NCBI GenBank assembly: GCA_028712845.1 | Contig: JAQTPO010000056.1 | Location: forward strand, 1-11,626 | Direction of reading: 5' to 3' | From: Dehalococcoidales bacterium | Lineage (GTDB): Bacteria > Chloroflexota > Dehalococcoidia > Dehalococcoidales > Fen-1064 | DNA length: 11,626 nucleotides | Shown here: positions 1 through 6,236 of the stretch, one piece after another | Numbering within the stretch: position 1 is the first letter of the stretch | Layout of the letters: each line of letters opens with the position of its first letter | The notes under the pieces: generated by a model | What the model saw: only the letters and a program-made list of their open reading frames with translations | Database searches by the model: none | Told to the model about the DNA's origin: nothing | Made by a program: the position numbers and the translations under genes

Positions 1-422
1 CCATCGGCTCGATTATCGCTTACGGGGTGGGTGTCTGGGGAGGACGCCCGTTCCTGAATAAATACGGAAAATATATTCTCATCACACCGCATGACCTTGA
101 TACCGCAGACCGCTGGTTTCAAAAGAACGGCGATTGGGCAATCTTCATTACCCGTCTTCTGCCGGTGGTACGCACCTTTATCAGCCTGCCTGCCGGTATC
201 GCCCGAATGCACTTCGGCAAGTTTCTGCTTTATACATTCACCGGCTCTTTCATCTGGTGCGCCGCCCTGTCCTGGGGTGGTTATTTACTCGGAGAGCACT
301 GGGAAACTCTGAGAAATGTAATGCGCCCCTTCGACCCTGTGATTATCGCCATCGTCATTGTCCTGATTGCCCTCTATATCTACCGGCACATCAAACACAG
401 CAGGGCACAAGGGAAATCTTGA
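1..422 (+). CDS. DedA family integral membrane protein, 3' part only
   Basis: The open frame runs from the left edge (first full codon at base 3) to TGA at 420-422. The true start lies outside the window, so the GTG at 27 is internal. The visible 139 residues hold the conserved core of DedA/VTT-domain inner-membrane proteins: a glycine-rich reentrant stretch (YGVGVWGGRPF), then ITRLLPVVRTFISLPAGIARM, which carries the family's Arg-x-x-Pro-x-x-Arg pattern and a following small-residue helix. A hydrophobic segment (VIIAIVIVLIALYIY) precedes a basic tail ending KHSRAQGKS, as expected for a cytoplasmic C terminus. Members of the family are linked to membrane homeostasis, with proposed lipid-flipping or proton-dependent transport roles. 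Substrate cannot be read from this fragment. The candidate tRNA promoter overlaps the stop codon. Confidence 0.88.
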   Translation, partial: IGSIIAYGVGVWGGRPFLNKYGKYILITPHDLDTADRWFQKNGDWAIFITRLLPVVRTFISLPAGIARMHFGKFLLYTFTGSFIWCAALSWGGYLLGEHWETLRNVMRPFDPVIIAIVIVLIALYIYRHIKHSRAQGKS

Positions 423-447
423 CCTGTCACTAAACTCGTGTTAAATT
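419..447 (+). promoter_or_regulatory. Candidate sigma-70 promoter for tRNA-Arg
   Basis: TTGACC at 419-424 (five of six to the -35 consensus) and TAAATT at 442-447 (four of six to -10) are separated by 17 bases. The expected transcription start is about 7 bases before the mature tRNA 5' end at 461. The -35 box overlaps the DedA stop codon. The geometry suits a tRNA promoter; the evidence is motif matching only. Confidence 0.5.
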
Positions 448-460
448 GGAATTGGTACTT

Positions 461-537
461 GTCCCTGTAGCTCAGTTGGATAGAGCGGCTGCCTTCTAAG
501 CAGCGGGTCGAGCGTTCGAATCGCTCCAGGGATACCA
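461..537 (+). tRNA. tRNA-Arg (anticodon UCU)
   Basis: A complete cloverleaf can be drawn. The acceptor stem is 461-467 with 527-533 and includes a G-U first pair. The D stem is 470-473 with 483-486. The anticodon stem GCTGC/GCAGC is 488-492 with 500-504, around the loop CTTCTAA. The variable loop is 505-509. The T stem GAGCG/CGCTC encloses TTCGAAT. Discriminator A534 is followed by a genomically encoded CCA (535-537). Loop bases 495-497 give anticodon UCU, which reads the AGA/AGG arginine codons. All invariant positions checked (T8, GG in the D loop, T33, TTC in the T loop) are present, so it should be functional. Confidence 0.97.
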
Positions 538-550
538 CTTCTTGAAGCTA

Positions 551-592
551 AAATTAGCTCTTTGCCTGATATTGGTAAGGGGCTAATTTATT
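551..592. terminator. Hairpin terminator, probably bidirectional
   Basis: Bases 554-566 pair with 574-586 across a 7-base loop. This gives 13 pairs, three of them G-U wobbles, and three more A-T pairs (551-553 with 587-589) extend the stem. A T-rich stretch (587-592) follows on the + strand, 14 bases after the tRNA. On the - strand the stem is also followed by a short T run, so it can also end transcription of the small gene at 645-872. Confidence 0.6.
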
Positions 593-644
593 AAATGGCA
601 CTAATTCTTTCGAAATCAGCAACAAAGTAAAATCTAAAACGATG

Positions 645-872
645 TTATTCGCTTTTAAGACTGACACCGATAATAAGGAAGCAACCGGCAATCCATTCTA
701 AAAGTTCACCTATTGGATTAGTCATGATGAATTGGAGAACGAGCAAAATTGGCTTTTCTAACCCGGTTGCTGAATCGACTGCAGTTTGTATTATAGGGTC
801 AGTAACGGCACCTATTGCAAAAACGATGATCAACCATATTACACAACCTACTAAACCCATTGCTATATTCAT
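645..872 (-). CDS. Small hydrophobic membrane protein, unknown function (75 aa)
   Basis: I do not recognise this protein. The support for a real gene is the ribosome-binding site: AAGGAG lies about 8 bases before the ATG at 872-870, and no competing gene covers the region. Residues about 4-24 form a hydrophobic segment (GLVGCVIWLIIVFAIGAV). A short polar stretch with two Asp and one Glu follows, then a second hydrophobic region, about residues 39-72, which could hold one or two more membrane passes. The tail is SLKSE. No signal-peptidase site, metal motif or catalytic motif is visible. It stands alone between a tRNA terminator and a divergent crotonase gene, and its surroundings are more AT-rich than the neighbouring genes. 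It could be a small membrane-stress or accessory protein, but nothing in the sequence decides this. Confidence 0.6.
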   Translation of the reverse strand: MNIAMGLVGCVIWLIIVFAIGAVTDPIIQTAVDSATGLEKPILLVLQFIMTNPIGELLEWIAGCFLIIGVSLKSE

Positions 873-926
873 TGCATTATCTCCTTAAAAACCTTTCTAC
901 AAGCGGTTGTGCGAACAAATTAACCA

Positions 927-955
927 ATTATTACCTAACAATCATTATTAAGCAA
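927..955 (-). promoter_or_regulatory. Weak candidate promoter for the 75-aa membrane protein
   Basis: Read on the - strand, TTGCTT (955-950) and AATAAT (932-927) are 17 bases apart. The -35 box matches only three of six, the -10 box five of six. The start would fall about 45 bases upstream of the ATG at 872. The AT-rich divergent gap 873-1045 contains no gene. Confidence 0.3.
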
Positions 956-974
956 CTTACTGTGATAAAAGCGT

Positions 975-1004
975 TTGACAAAATCTGAATGACATGTGTA
1001 AACT
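975..1004 (+). promoter_or_regulatory. Candidate sigma-70 promoter for the crotonase-family gene
   Basis: A perfect TTGACA at 975-980 is followed after 18 bases by TAAACT (999-1004, four of six). The predicted start near 1011 leaves a leader of about 35 bases containing the GAGGTG ribosome-binding site at 1033-1038. The exact -35 match and the position make this credible; the weak -10 box suggests moderate strength or an activator. Confidence 0.5.
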
Positions 1005-1045
1005 TGGCTACTTATTATTTTATTTCATAAGTGAGGTGTTTTAAA

Positions 1046-1864
1046 ATGGACTTCAAGTGCATTCTTCTGGAAAAGAAAGGCAGAATTGCCACAATCACCC
1101 TGAACCGCCCGGGGCAATTAAACGCTCTCAGCGCGGAACTGATGTCCGAATTTGACGTTGCCCTTACTGATGTGGAAAATGACAGGTCGGTAAGGGTTGT
1201 CATCATCAAGGGAGCTGGACGCGCCTTTTCCGCAGGCTATGATGTCGCGCCGAATACGCCGGAACGAAAAGCTGGCAAAACAGATATCGGAGCTGACCGG
1301 CGTGCGCTACACACTACCGTAAGACGCTGGTTGCGGGTATGGGAATTACCCAAGCCTGTCATCGCCCAGGTACACGGTTATTGTATCGCCGGAGGAACGC
1401 AATTAGCCTCGATGTGCGATATCACCATTATTTCAGAAGACTGCATGGTCGGACTGCCGGCGGCCGGACCTCTGGGTGCGGGTCTGATGGCGGCGGAATG
1501 GTGCCATTTAGTAGGTCCGAAAAAGACCAAGGAAATGTTCTATGTCATCGGGAAGATGCTTACCGGAAAAGAAGCGGTGGACATCGGCTGGGCGAATAAG
1601 GCAGTGCCGGTAGAAAAGCTTGAAAGCGAGGTCAACACACTGGCTTTACAGATAGCAGATACTCCCCTGGAGGTACTTGAACTGACAAAATCCGTTGTCA
1701 ACAGATATGTAGAGATGTCAGGCTTCAGAGAAGGGGTCTTTTATGGCGCAGACATCGATGCGATTGGACACTTTATCAAACCGGTCCAACAGTTCTTAAA
1801 ACTGATTCAGGAGCGAGGGTTAAAACAAGCCAAGCTGGACTGGAGGAATGAAATAAAGGATTAG
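1046..1864 (+). CDS. Enoyl-CoA hydratase/isomerase (crotonase) family protein with atypical active site
   Basis: This 272-residue protein has the normal crotonase length. The start is the ATG at 1046, because GAGGTG lies 7 bases upstream; the in-frame GTG at 1031 is in the ribosome-binding region. Fold markers are NRPGQLNALS (residues 20-30), the first oxyanion-hole segment AFSAGYDV (60-67) and the second, GYCIAGGTQLASMCD (111-125), so CoA-thioester binding is likely. The two glutamates that add water in classical hydratases (Glu144 and Glu164 of rat mitochondrial enoyl-CoA hydratase) correspond here to Gln119 and Ala139. Ordinary enoyl-CoA hydration is therefore doubtful. Other crotonase-fold activities (isomerase, thioester or C-C hydrolase, decarboxylase, dehalogenase) are possible. 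It is transcribed alone, and converges on the - strand run ending at 1920 with only 55 bases between and no clear terminator hairpin. Family assignment is firm; the reaction is unknown. Confidence 0.9.
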   Translation: MDFKCILLEKKGRIATITLNRPGQLNALSAELMSEFDVALTDVENDRSVRVVIIKGAGRAFSAGYDVAPNTPERKAGKTDIGADRRALHTTVRRWLRVWELPKPVIAQVHGYCIAGGTQLASMCDITIISEDCMVGLPAAGPLGAGLMAAEWCHLVGPKKTKEMFYVIGKMLTGKEAVDIGWANKAVPVEKLESEVNTLALQIADTPLEVLELTKSVVNRYVEMSGFREGVFYGADIDAIGHFIKPVQQFLKLIQERGLKQAKLDWRNEIKD

Positions 1865-1919
1865 CTTCTCGGCGGAGCAAACGAGTAACAATCCAAACAG
1901 TATATTTATTGAGCGTTTT

Positions 1920-2300
1920 TCAAATATGCTTTAAGTCTCTGTATGCGAACTCATAGACCTTTTGTACGTCACTGACATCGATATTACGGCAAATTTCTGC
2001 TACCCACAGGATGAAATCATAAAGGTCGGCGTCTATCTCATCCTCAGACGGACGAGGCTCAAACCGCTGCCAGAAACCATAAACCATTGCCATAGAGGGA
2101 CGCCCCCTGCCGAGGTCTGCCAGCTCCAGCGCATACAGGTAATTGTGTGCCGATCGCCAGTAAACACGACCGGCGCGCTTGCCAATTGCATGTTCGATAT
2201 CTTCAGCTACATCCGGACGCACGTCAAGCTCCTGTTCCCAGAGCAATGGGTCAGCACGTAGCGCAGATAATTCTTCCGGGGTCGGGGTTATAAATTTCAT
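1920..2300 (-). CDS. Hypothetical protein coupled to the alpha/beta hydrolase (126 aa)
   Basis: I do not recognise the family. The ATG at 2300-2298 overlaps the TGA of the upstream hydrolase gene in an ATGA junction, and a GGAGG site lies shortly before it, so translational coupling is likely. The protein is soluble, acidic and apparently all helical, with no cysteines except one (Cys104), no membrane segment and no signal peptide. It is rich in Trp and Tyr in the middle and C-terminal half (VYWRSAHNYLYALELADLG around residues 46-64; MVYGFWQRFEPRPSEDE around 72-88). The Glu/Asp-rich stretch 84-94 precedes a final helical pair. It is the last gene of the ferredoxin/hydrolase run. Coupling suggests that it is made in step with the hydrolase, perhaps as a partner or small subunit; this is inference. 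Confidence 0.8.
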   Translation of the reverse strand: MKFITPTPEELSALRADPLLWEQELDVRPDVAEDIEHAIGKRAGRVYWRSAHNYLYALELADLGRGRPSMAMVYGFWQRFEPRPSEDEIDADLYDFILWVAEICRNIDVSDVQKVYEFAYRDLKHI

Positions 2301-3226
2301 AGCGTCCTCCCCACAGTCCGATTGAGGAACTTTACAATTTCCTTAGCCAGGTCGGGTCCGCGGTCATCCTGCAGGAAATGAGCAGCTTTATCGAACAAAA
2401 CAGGACCTTCGGCGTGCGGCAGCAATTCTTTCAGCCGATGAGCATATTCGATTGTAAAGACATTATCTTCAGGTGCCCAGAGAAGAAGGGTCGGTATGTC
2501 CGCAAGTTCCGGCAAGCGCTTCTCAATGGCAACCATATCAGCCCAACCACGGTCTCCTTCCCTCATAGGTATTGTGCGCGGCCAGGTAAGCACCACATTA
2601 TCCGATTCTGGTTCGTCATACACATGGTGGTAGGCACGGGCTTCTGTCTCAGTCATACCGCGTTTGGTCACAGCCGATGGACCTGCCTGCGAGAGTACTT
2701 TCAATCGCTTCATAAAAAACTGCCCGATTAGCGGTGCATGCCAAGTAGTCCACGGCTTTGGAGAGGCATGAAATTTCCCCACAAATCCGGTGAACAACCA
2801 TGTGTTCATCAGCACCATGGCCGAAAGACACTCTATACGCTGGAGAGCAGCGCCGACACTCTGGGGCCCACCCCAATCCTGGCCAACGATAACAAAACCA
2901 CGGAGTTTGAGTTGATCCAAAAGTGCTACAATATCAGCGATATGGTGTGCCAGCGTTAATGAAGCATCAATGCGAGGATGTTCGGAGTAACCAGCACCAA
3001 TGAAATCCGGAATAATCACACGGTATCCTGCAGCCGTCAGAGGTTCCACAAAATCACGGTATAAAAATCCCCACGTCGGGTTCCCATGAAGCAATAAAAC
3101 CGGTCTCGCTCCGGAATCTCCCTCATCGATATATGCCATCGCCCTGCCGTTGACCATAATCCGATGCTGTTGCCACGGGTATAAAGGCTTAAGCCAGTCC
3201 GGCTTGGAATGGAGTTCTCTATTCAT
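2297..3226 (-). CDS. Alpha/beta hydrolase of the haloalkane dehalogenase type
   Basis: This 309-residue protein has the family's usual length and order. The oxyanion/halide-binding loop HGNPTWGFLYR lies at residues 48-57. The nucleophile elbow VGQDWGG (114-120) has Asp117 as nucleophile followed by Trp118. A helical cap spans about 140-230. The acid segment APEDNV gives Asp254 as likely third member, and AAHFLQDD gives His283. An Asp nucleophile next to Trp, with HGNPTW upstream, is typical of haloalkane dehalogenases, which release halide hydrolytically through a covalent ester. Epoxide hydrolases also use Asp, but normally with HGxP and cap tyrosines. The start is set at ATG 3226-3224. An ATG 48 bases further upstream would give a poly-Lys leader read out of the preceding gene's tail, so I rejected it. 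The ribosome-binding site is weak, and the previous stop is only 16 bases away, so reinitiation is likely. Substrate is not predictable. Confidence 0.85.
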   Translation of the reverse strand: MNRELHSKPDWLKPLYPWQQHRIMVNGRAMAYIDEGDSGARPVLLLHGNPTWGFLYRDFVEPLTAAGYRVIIPDFIGAGYSEHPRIDASLTLAHHIADIVALLDQLKLRGFVIVGQDWGGPQSVGAALQRIECLSAMVLMNTWLFTGFVGKFHASPKPWTTWHAPLIGQFFMKRLKVLSQAGPSAVTKRGMTETEARAYHHVYDEPESDNVVLTWPRTIPMREGDRGWADMVAIEKRLPELADIPTLLLWAPEDNVFTIEYAHRLKELLPHAEGPVLFDKAAHFLQDDRGPDLAKEIVKFLNRTVGRTL

Positions 3227-3242
3227 AAAAGTAACACTACAT

Positions 3243-4346
3243 CTATTCTTCTTCTTCTTTTTTAGCTGCGGCAACGGGAACCGGGATATACTCAGGCGGA
3301 CGCACGGCTTTCATTTTCATTGCTTCCGGTTCACAGCCTAAAACACATACGCCGCAACCGAAGCACTTTTCAGCGATGACACTAGCCTTGTATTTCTTGC
3401 TTCCTGAGGATTTCACCATCTCAATCGCGTCGAACTGGCAACGGTCAACACAGACCTGACAGCCGGTACAATCTTCGTCATTGACATATGCCTGATAGCG
3501 GCTCTTGTCCCAGATAAGCCCGATGGGATACTTTGCCATGTCCATCGGGACATAGTTCATGCAACAATCGCGACAGCAGTTGCAATTGGTTTTAGGGCCA
3601 GTCAGCTGTGTCGTGTTTATCCAGATATGGAGCAGTCCCGACTTTTCCATAATGTCGTTAAGTTCCTTAGCCTCTTTTAAAGTCAGTTCTTTGCCTGACC
3701 CCCGCTCGACTACATAGTCAGCACCGCGATGGAACTGGAAGCAGACGGGATGGGTTACTTCATCATGGACGGCACACGTTTTACCCACGGAAGCAGTGCA
3801 CATACGGCACGAGCATGGTGCGGTGGCAATGCGACTTTGTGCCTTTAAAATCTCATGAAAATTCTCGCAGGGTAGAACGCCGGGAAGGTCTTTGATTGAC
3901 TGCCAGGCTGGCACGATACGTGTCCACGGTCTTCTGCCCTTTGATGCGGCTAAGAATCTTTCTGCGAACCGCGGATACATTTCATTCATAACAAAGTCAT
4001 ACCACAACTCGAAATGAGGGCGGTCTTTTTTGATGTCCAATGTTTCGCTTGCCATTGCCGAATCATGGAATTGCCCGATGGAACGCATCCAGCGATATTC
4101 TGTGCGGTTATGAAAATCGCCGCGCGGAAGGACTGCCCCTTTATAAAAAAGCTCTTCCAGCGAACTTTTCACCCTACCGACATTAAAACCTGTTTTTGCG
4201 GCAACGTCTTTCGCGGACCCTGGCAGAACGGCAACCATCTGCGCCTGGTCAGGCGTCATCATTTCTTCCATAATTATCCGGAGGCGGACGGAGCCCGGAA
4301 ACCCGATTTTAGCCATCAACACCTCATAAGCATCATCTTTAACCAT
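3243..4346 (-). CDS. Multi-cluster 4Fe-4S protein with N-terminal winged-helix-like region
   Basis: This 367-residue protein starts at ATG 4346, with AAGGAG 7 bases upstream. Residues about 30-80 read like a small winged-helix unit (helix, SAKDVAAKTGFNVGRVKSSL, then a hydrophobic wing ending KGAVLPRG). A central cysteine cluster holds C178, C180, C183, C191 and C202. A second, CNCCRDCC, holds C255, C257, C258, C261 and C262. The C terminus has two canonical ferredoxin motifs, C293-C296-C299-C303 and C328-C331-C334-C338, each able to bind a [4Fe-4S] cluster. The second motif lacks the usual Pro after its last Cys. The tail is Lys/Glu-rich. No membrane segment or signal peptide is seen, so it is cytoplasmic. 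It shares its Cys layout with the 290-residue protein at 5343-6215, so the two look like diverged paralogs. Likely role: electron transfer, possibly with redox sensing. Partner and pathway are unknown. Confidence 0.85.
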   Translation of the reverse strand: MVKDDAYEVLMAKIGFPGSVRLRIIMEEMMTPDQAQMVAVLPGSAKDVAAKTGFNVGRVKSSLEELFYKGAVLPRGDFHNRTEYRWMRSIGQFHDSAMASETLDIKKDRPHFELWYDFVMNEMYPRFAERFLAASKGRRPWTRIVPAWQSIKDLPGVLPCENFHEILKAQSRIATAPCSCRMCTASVGKTCAVHDEVTHPVCFQFHRGADYVVERGSGKELTLKEAKELNDIMEKSGLLHIWINTTQLTGPKTNCNCCRDCCMNYVPMDMAKYPIGLIWDKSRYQAYVNDEDCTGCQVCVDRCQFDAIEMVKSSGSKKYKASVIAEKCFGCGVCVLGCEPEAMKMKAVRPPEYIPVPVAAAKKEEEE

Positions 4347-4395
4347 TACACTTCTCCTTGATTTCTCAGTCTCAAGTTATTTCTTACTTATTACT

Positions 4396-5343
4396 TTAAA
4401 TCTTCGTAATCGAAAACTCACAATAGCCGTCTTTAGAAGAACGCTTCGTCATTTCGATAGTAGTATCCATTTCCAGATGTTTGTTCAGAGTCTCCAGCGC
4501 TTTTATGCAAGTATGCTCACATGGTAGCTGGCTAGCCACCTTTTCACCGCACTTCTCCTTGAGCAGCGCAAAGGTATAGCAGCCAGGTACCCGATAGAGT
4601 AATCGCCGGGTGTAATTATTCAAGACGGGTAAATTCAAGAATTTTTGCGTGCTGAGGTATGCAATCTCCAGAAGTCTCTGGGGAATATGCGGGAAAGCGT
4701 AATCTCCCGTGAGGTCAATCGTCTCTTTCAGTATCTCATAGGTCCTATCCGGATATTCTTCTCCATACTGGATGACCTTCTCCATCCATTCTTTGCCATA
4801 TTCTGAAAATATGTCCCTGGCGATGTTTTCTGCTTCTGATGCGGTCTTACCGGCAATAGCCCGGGCGAATTTATCGACTACTTTCTGCGGGTCGAACTCC
4901 TGGCGCAGGGTCTTAATCATATCCTCGTTCAAATCGAAGGAATACGCCTTTGGACAATCAATCAAAGGGTAAGGTGCATTCCTGGCTTCTTCGGCTGGAT
5001 TGGTTCCCTTAGCAGTGCCCTTCAGTACATTATCTCCATGTGTGATGGTTATAGCCCCAACAGGGCAAACTTCCACACATTTACCGCAGGTGGTACATTT
5101 ATCACGTCGCACCGCCATGAGACGATACAAACCCGGTATTCTGGGGTCGGTTTCTTTCAGCCTCTCATCACGCGTCGTTTCCGTCCTAAACACCAGCTGG
5201 TTGCAAATTTGCAGGCATCTTTTGCACCAGAAAGGCACAGTGCATTTCGTGCCATCGATTTCAATCCTGGGCAGTTTCCTGGGCAGACTGGACATATCGA
5301 CGGGATTGAATTCAGGTATCTTGACTTTACTGCGGTCAACCAT
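4396..5343 (-). CDS. 4Fe-4S dicluster ferredoxin-like protein with long C-terminal domain (315 aa)
   Basis: Two ferredoxin-type motifs occupy the N terminus: an unusual first one (C34-x5-C40-x2-C43-x3-C47, followed by Asn rather than Pro) and a canonical second one (C83-C86-C89-C93-Pro). They are separated by a 35-residue insert. A helical linker of about 130 residues follows (about 135-240). The C-terminal region, about 245-315, has five more cysteines (C255, C265, C275, C279, C308) and ends KDGYCEFSI. That last pattern faintly recalls small-molecule-binding V4R or ATC-hydrolase-like domains, but I cannot assign it. Two in-frame ATGs are available. I chose the one at 5343, because AAGGAGG then lies 7 bases upstream and the ATG overlaps the previous gene's TGA by one base (TGATG). 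The ATG at 5349 would sit directly against the ribosome-binding site. It is probably a cytoplasmic electron-transfer component. Confidence 0.85.
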   Translation of the reverse strand: MVDRSKVKIPEFNPVDMSSLPRKLPRIEIDGTKCTVPFWCKRCLQICNQLVFRTETTRDERLKETDPRIPGLYRLMAVRRDKCTTCGKCVEVCPVGAITITHGDNVLKGTAKGTNPAEEARNAPYPLIDCPKAYSFDLNEDMIKTLRQEFDPQKVVDKFARAIAGKTASEAENIARDIFSEYGKEWMEKVIQYGEEYPDRTYEILKETIDLTGDYAFPHIPQRLLEIAYLSTQKFLNLPVLNNYTRRLLYRVPGCYTFALLKEKCGEKVASQLPCEHTCIKALETLNKHLEMDTTIEMTKRSSKDGYCEFSITKI

Positions 5344-6215
5344 CACCATACCTCCTTCAGGGCGGGTATCTTTTCCCTTTCTTCAAGGTGAATCGCCTGT
5401 CTGGGACAACCGGTTTCACAAACGCCACAGCCGAAACAGCGGTACTGGTCGATGCCCGCCTTATTCTGCACGACATTAAATTTCAGAGCGCCCCACTGAC
5501 AGCGTTGCGCACAGACACCACAACCGTTACATTTGCTCTCGTCTACAAATGCTACGTAGTGCCCCTTCAGGCACTGCCAGCCAAAATCCAGTCGTGCGCT
5601 GATAGCAAGACAGGAGGGATAATCACACAAACAGATGCCGCCCACAAAACGGTCGCCATATATCATAATGATAGGAACATATCCTCTCCGGTTCATCTCT
5701 CGGGTCCATTTCTTGGCTTCTTCGATACTCACAAATTTGACGCCTCCCTTGTACCGTTCAGGCCAGCGTTCCCATTTCAGCATCCCGATGCCGGTCCCCA
5801 AGCAGGTATATTCGTGCTCGTTACGTTCATCACGGGCTAAGTTTCTTGCTCGGCAGACACAATGCAATAACGAAATGGGACTGGCTAACTCCAGTACCTT
5901 CTCTGCCTCCTGAAGGCTTAAAACCTGAGCCTCAAAACCACCGACTCTTCCACCTCCTGAAGATGTTTCCATGCGCTGCTTCAACCTTGTGACTGCCGCC
6001 TTGTAGGCATCAGGACCTATTTCCATCGAATCTACCACACCTTTTTCCAGGTCACCGAGAGTGACGGTCTCGGTCTCTGATGACCTGCTACCACCTTTAC
6101 CCACTAGTTGTGGTCCTTTACCGGGTGGCCGTAAGGAATACATCTGCCGCGCATAATTCCGCGGATTTAAAAACCATGTCTGTCCCTCACCCCAAAGGTC
6201 ACAATAAAAACACAT
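5343..6215 (-). CDS. Multi-cluster 4Fe-4S protein, first gene of the ferredoxin run (290 aa)
   Basis: GAGGAGG lies 5 bases before ATG 6215. The N terminus begins with a Cys-x2-Cys pair (C3, C6). A Gly-rich linker lies at about 86-93. A central CVCRARN segment (C119, C121) and C138 follow, then ICLCDYPSC (C195, C197, C202) with C215. Two complete ferredoxin motifs close the protein: C229-C232-C235-C239 and C260-C263-C266-C270-Pro. The order CxCR, then a Cys-rich middle after an EEAKKW helix, then the dicluster domain, mirrors the protein at 3243-4346 (EEAK versus KEAK helix, CVCR versus CSCR). This supports common descent. There is no membrane segment. The stop overlaps the next start (TGATG), so the two products are likely made in equal amounts. 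Function beyond electron transfer or extra-cluster binding is unknown. Confidence 0.85.
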   Translation of the reverse strand: MCFYCDLWGEGQTWFLNPRNYARQMYSLRPPGKGPQLVGKGGSRSSETETVTLGDLEKGVVDSMEIGPDAYKAAVTRLKQRMETSSGGGRVGGFEAQVLSLQEAEKVLELASPISLLHCVCRARNLARDERNEHEYTCLGTGIGMLKWERWPERYKGGVKFVSIEEAKKWTREMNRRGYVPIIMIYGDRFVGGICLCDYPSCLAISARLDFGWQCLKGHYVAFVDESKCNGCGVCAQRCQWGALKFNVVQNKAGIDQYRCFGCGVCETGCPRQAIHLEEREKIPALKEVW

Positions 6216-6236
6216 TTAAGCCTCCTCAATTTTATT

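Noticed and set aside
1031..1045. GTG start for the crotonase-family gene
   Set aside because: This GTG is part of the ribosome-binding site for the ATG at 1046.
1865..1919. Terminator between the convergent crotonase and 126-aa genes
   Set aside because: Only short, imperfect pairing such as CTC/GAG within the GC-rich part was found, with no adjoining T run on either strand.
3227..3274. Upstream ATG giving the hydrolase a 16-residue leader beginning MPQLKKKKKN
   Set aside because: It is read out of frame through the Glu-rich tail and stop of the preceding gene, gives an unlikely poly-Lys leader, and has no ribosome-binding site. The ATG at 3226 starts where the conserved protein begins.
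5000..5479. 159-codon open frame on the + strand
   Set aside because: It lies antisense to two overlapping 4Fe-4S genes whose Cys motifs are unmistakable. Its own translation has no domain and no ribosome-binding site.
3243..6215. Reading the ferredoxin-like genes as part of a reductive dehalogenase or hydrogenase operon
   Set aside because: No corrinoid-binding, twin-arginine, NiFe or FeFe catalytic motif is seen in any of the three proteins or their neighbours.
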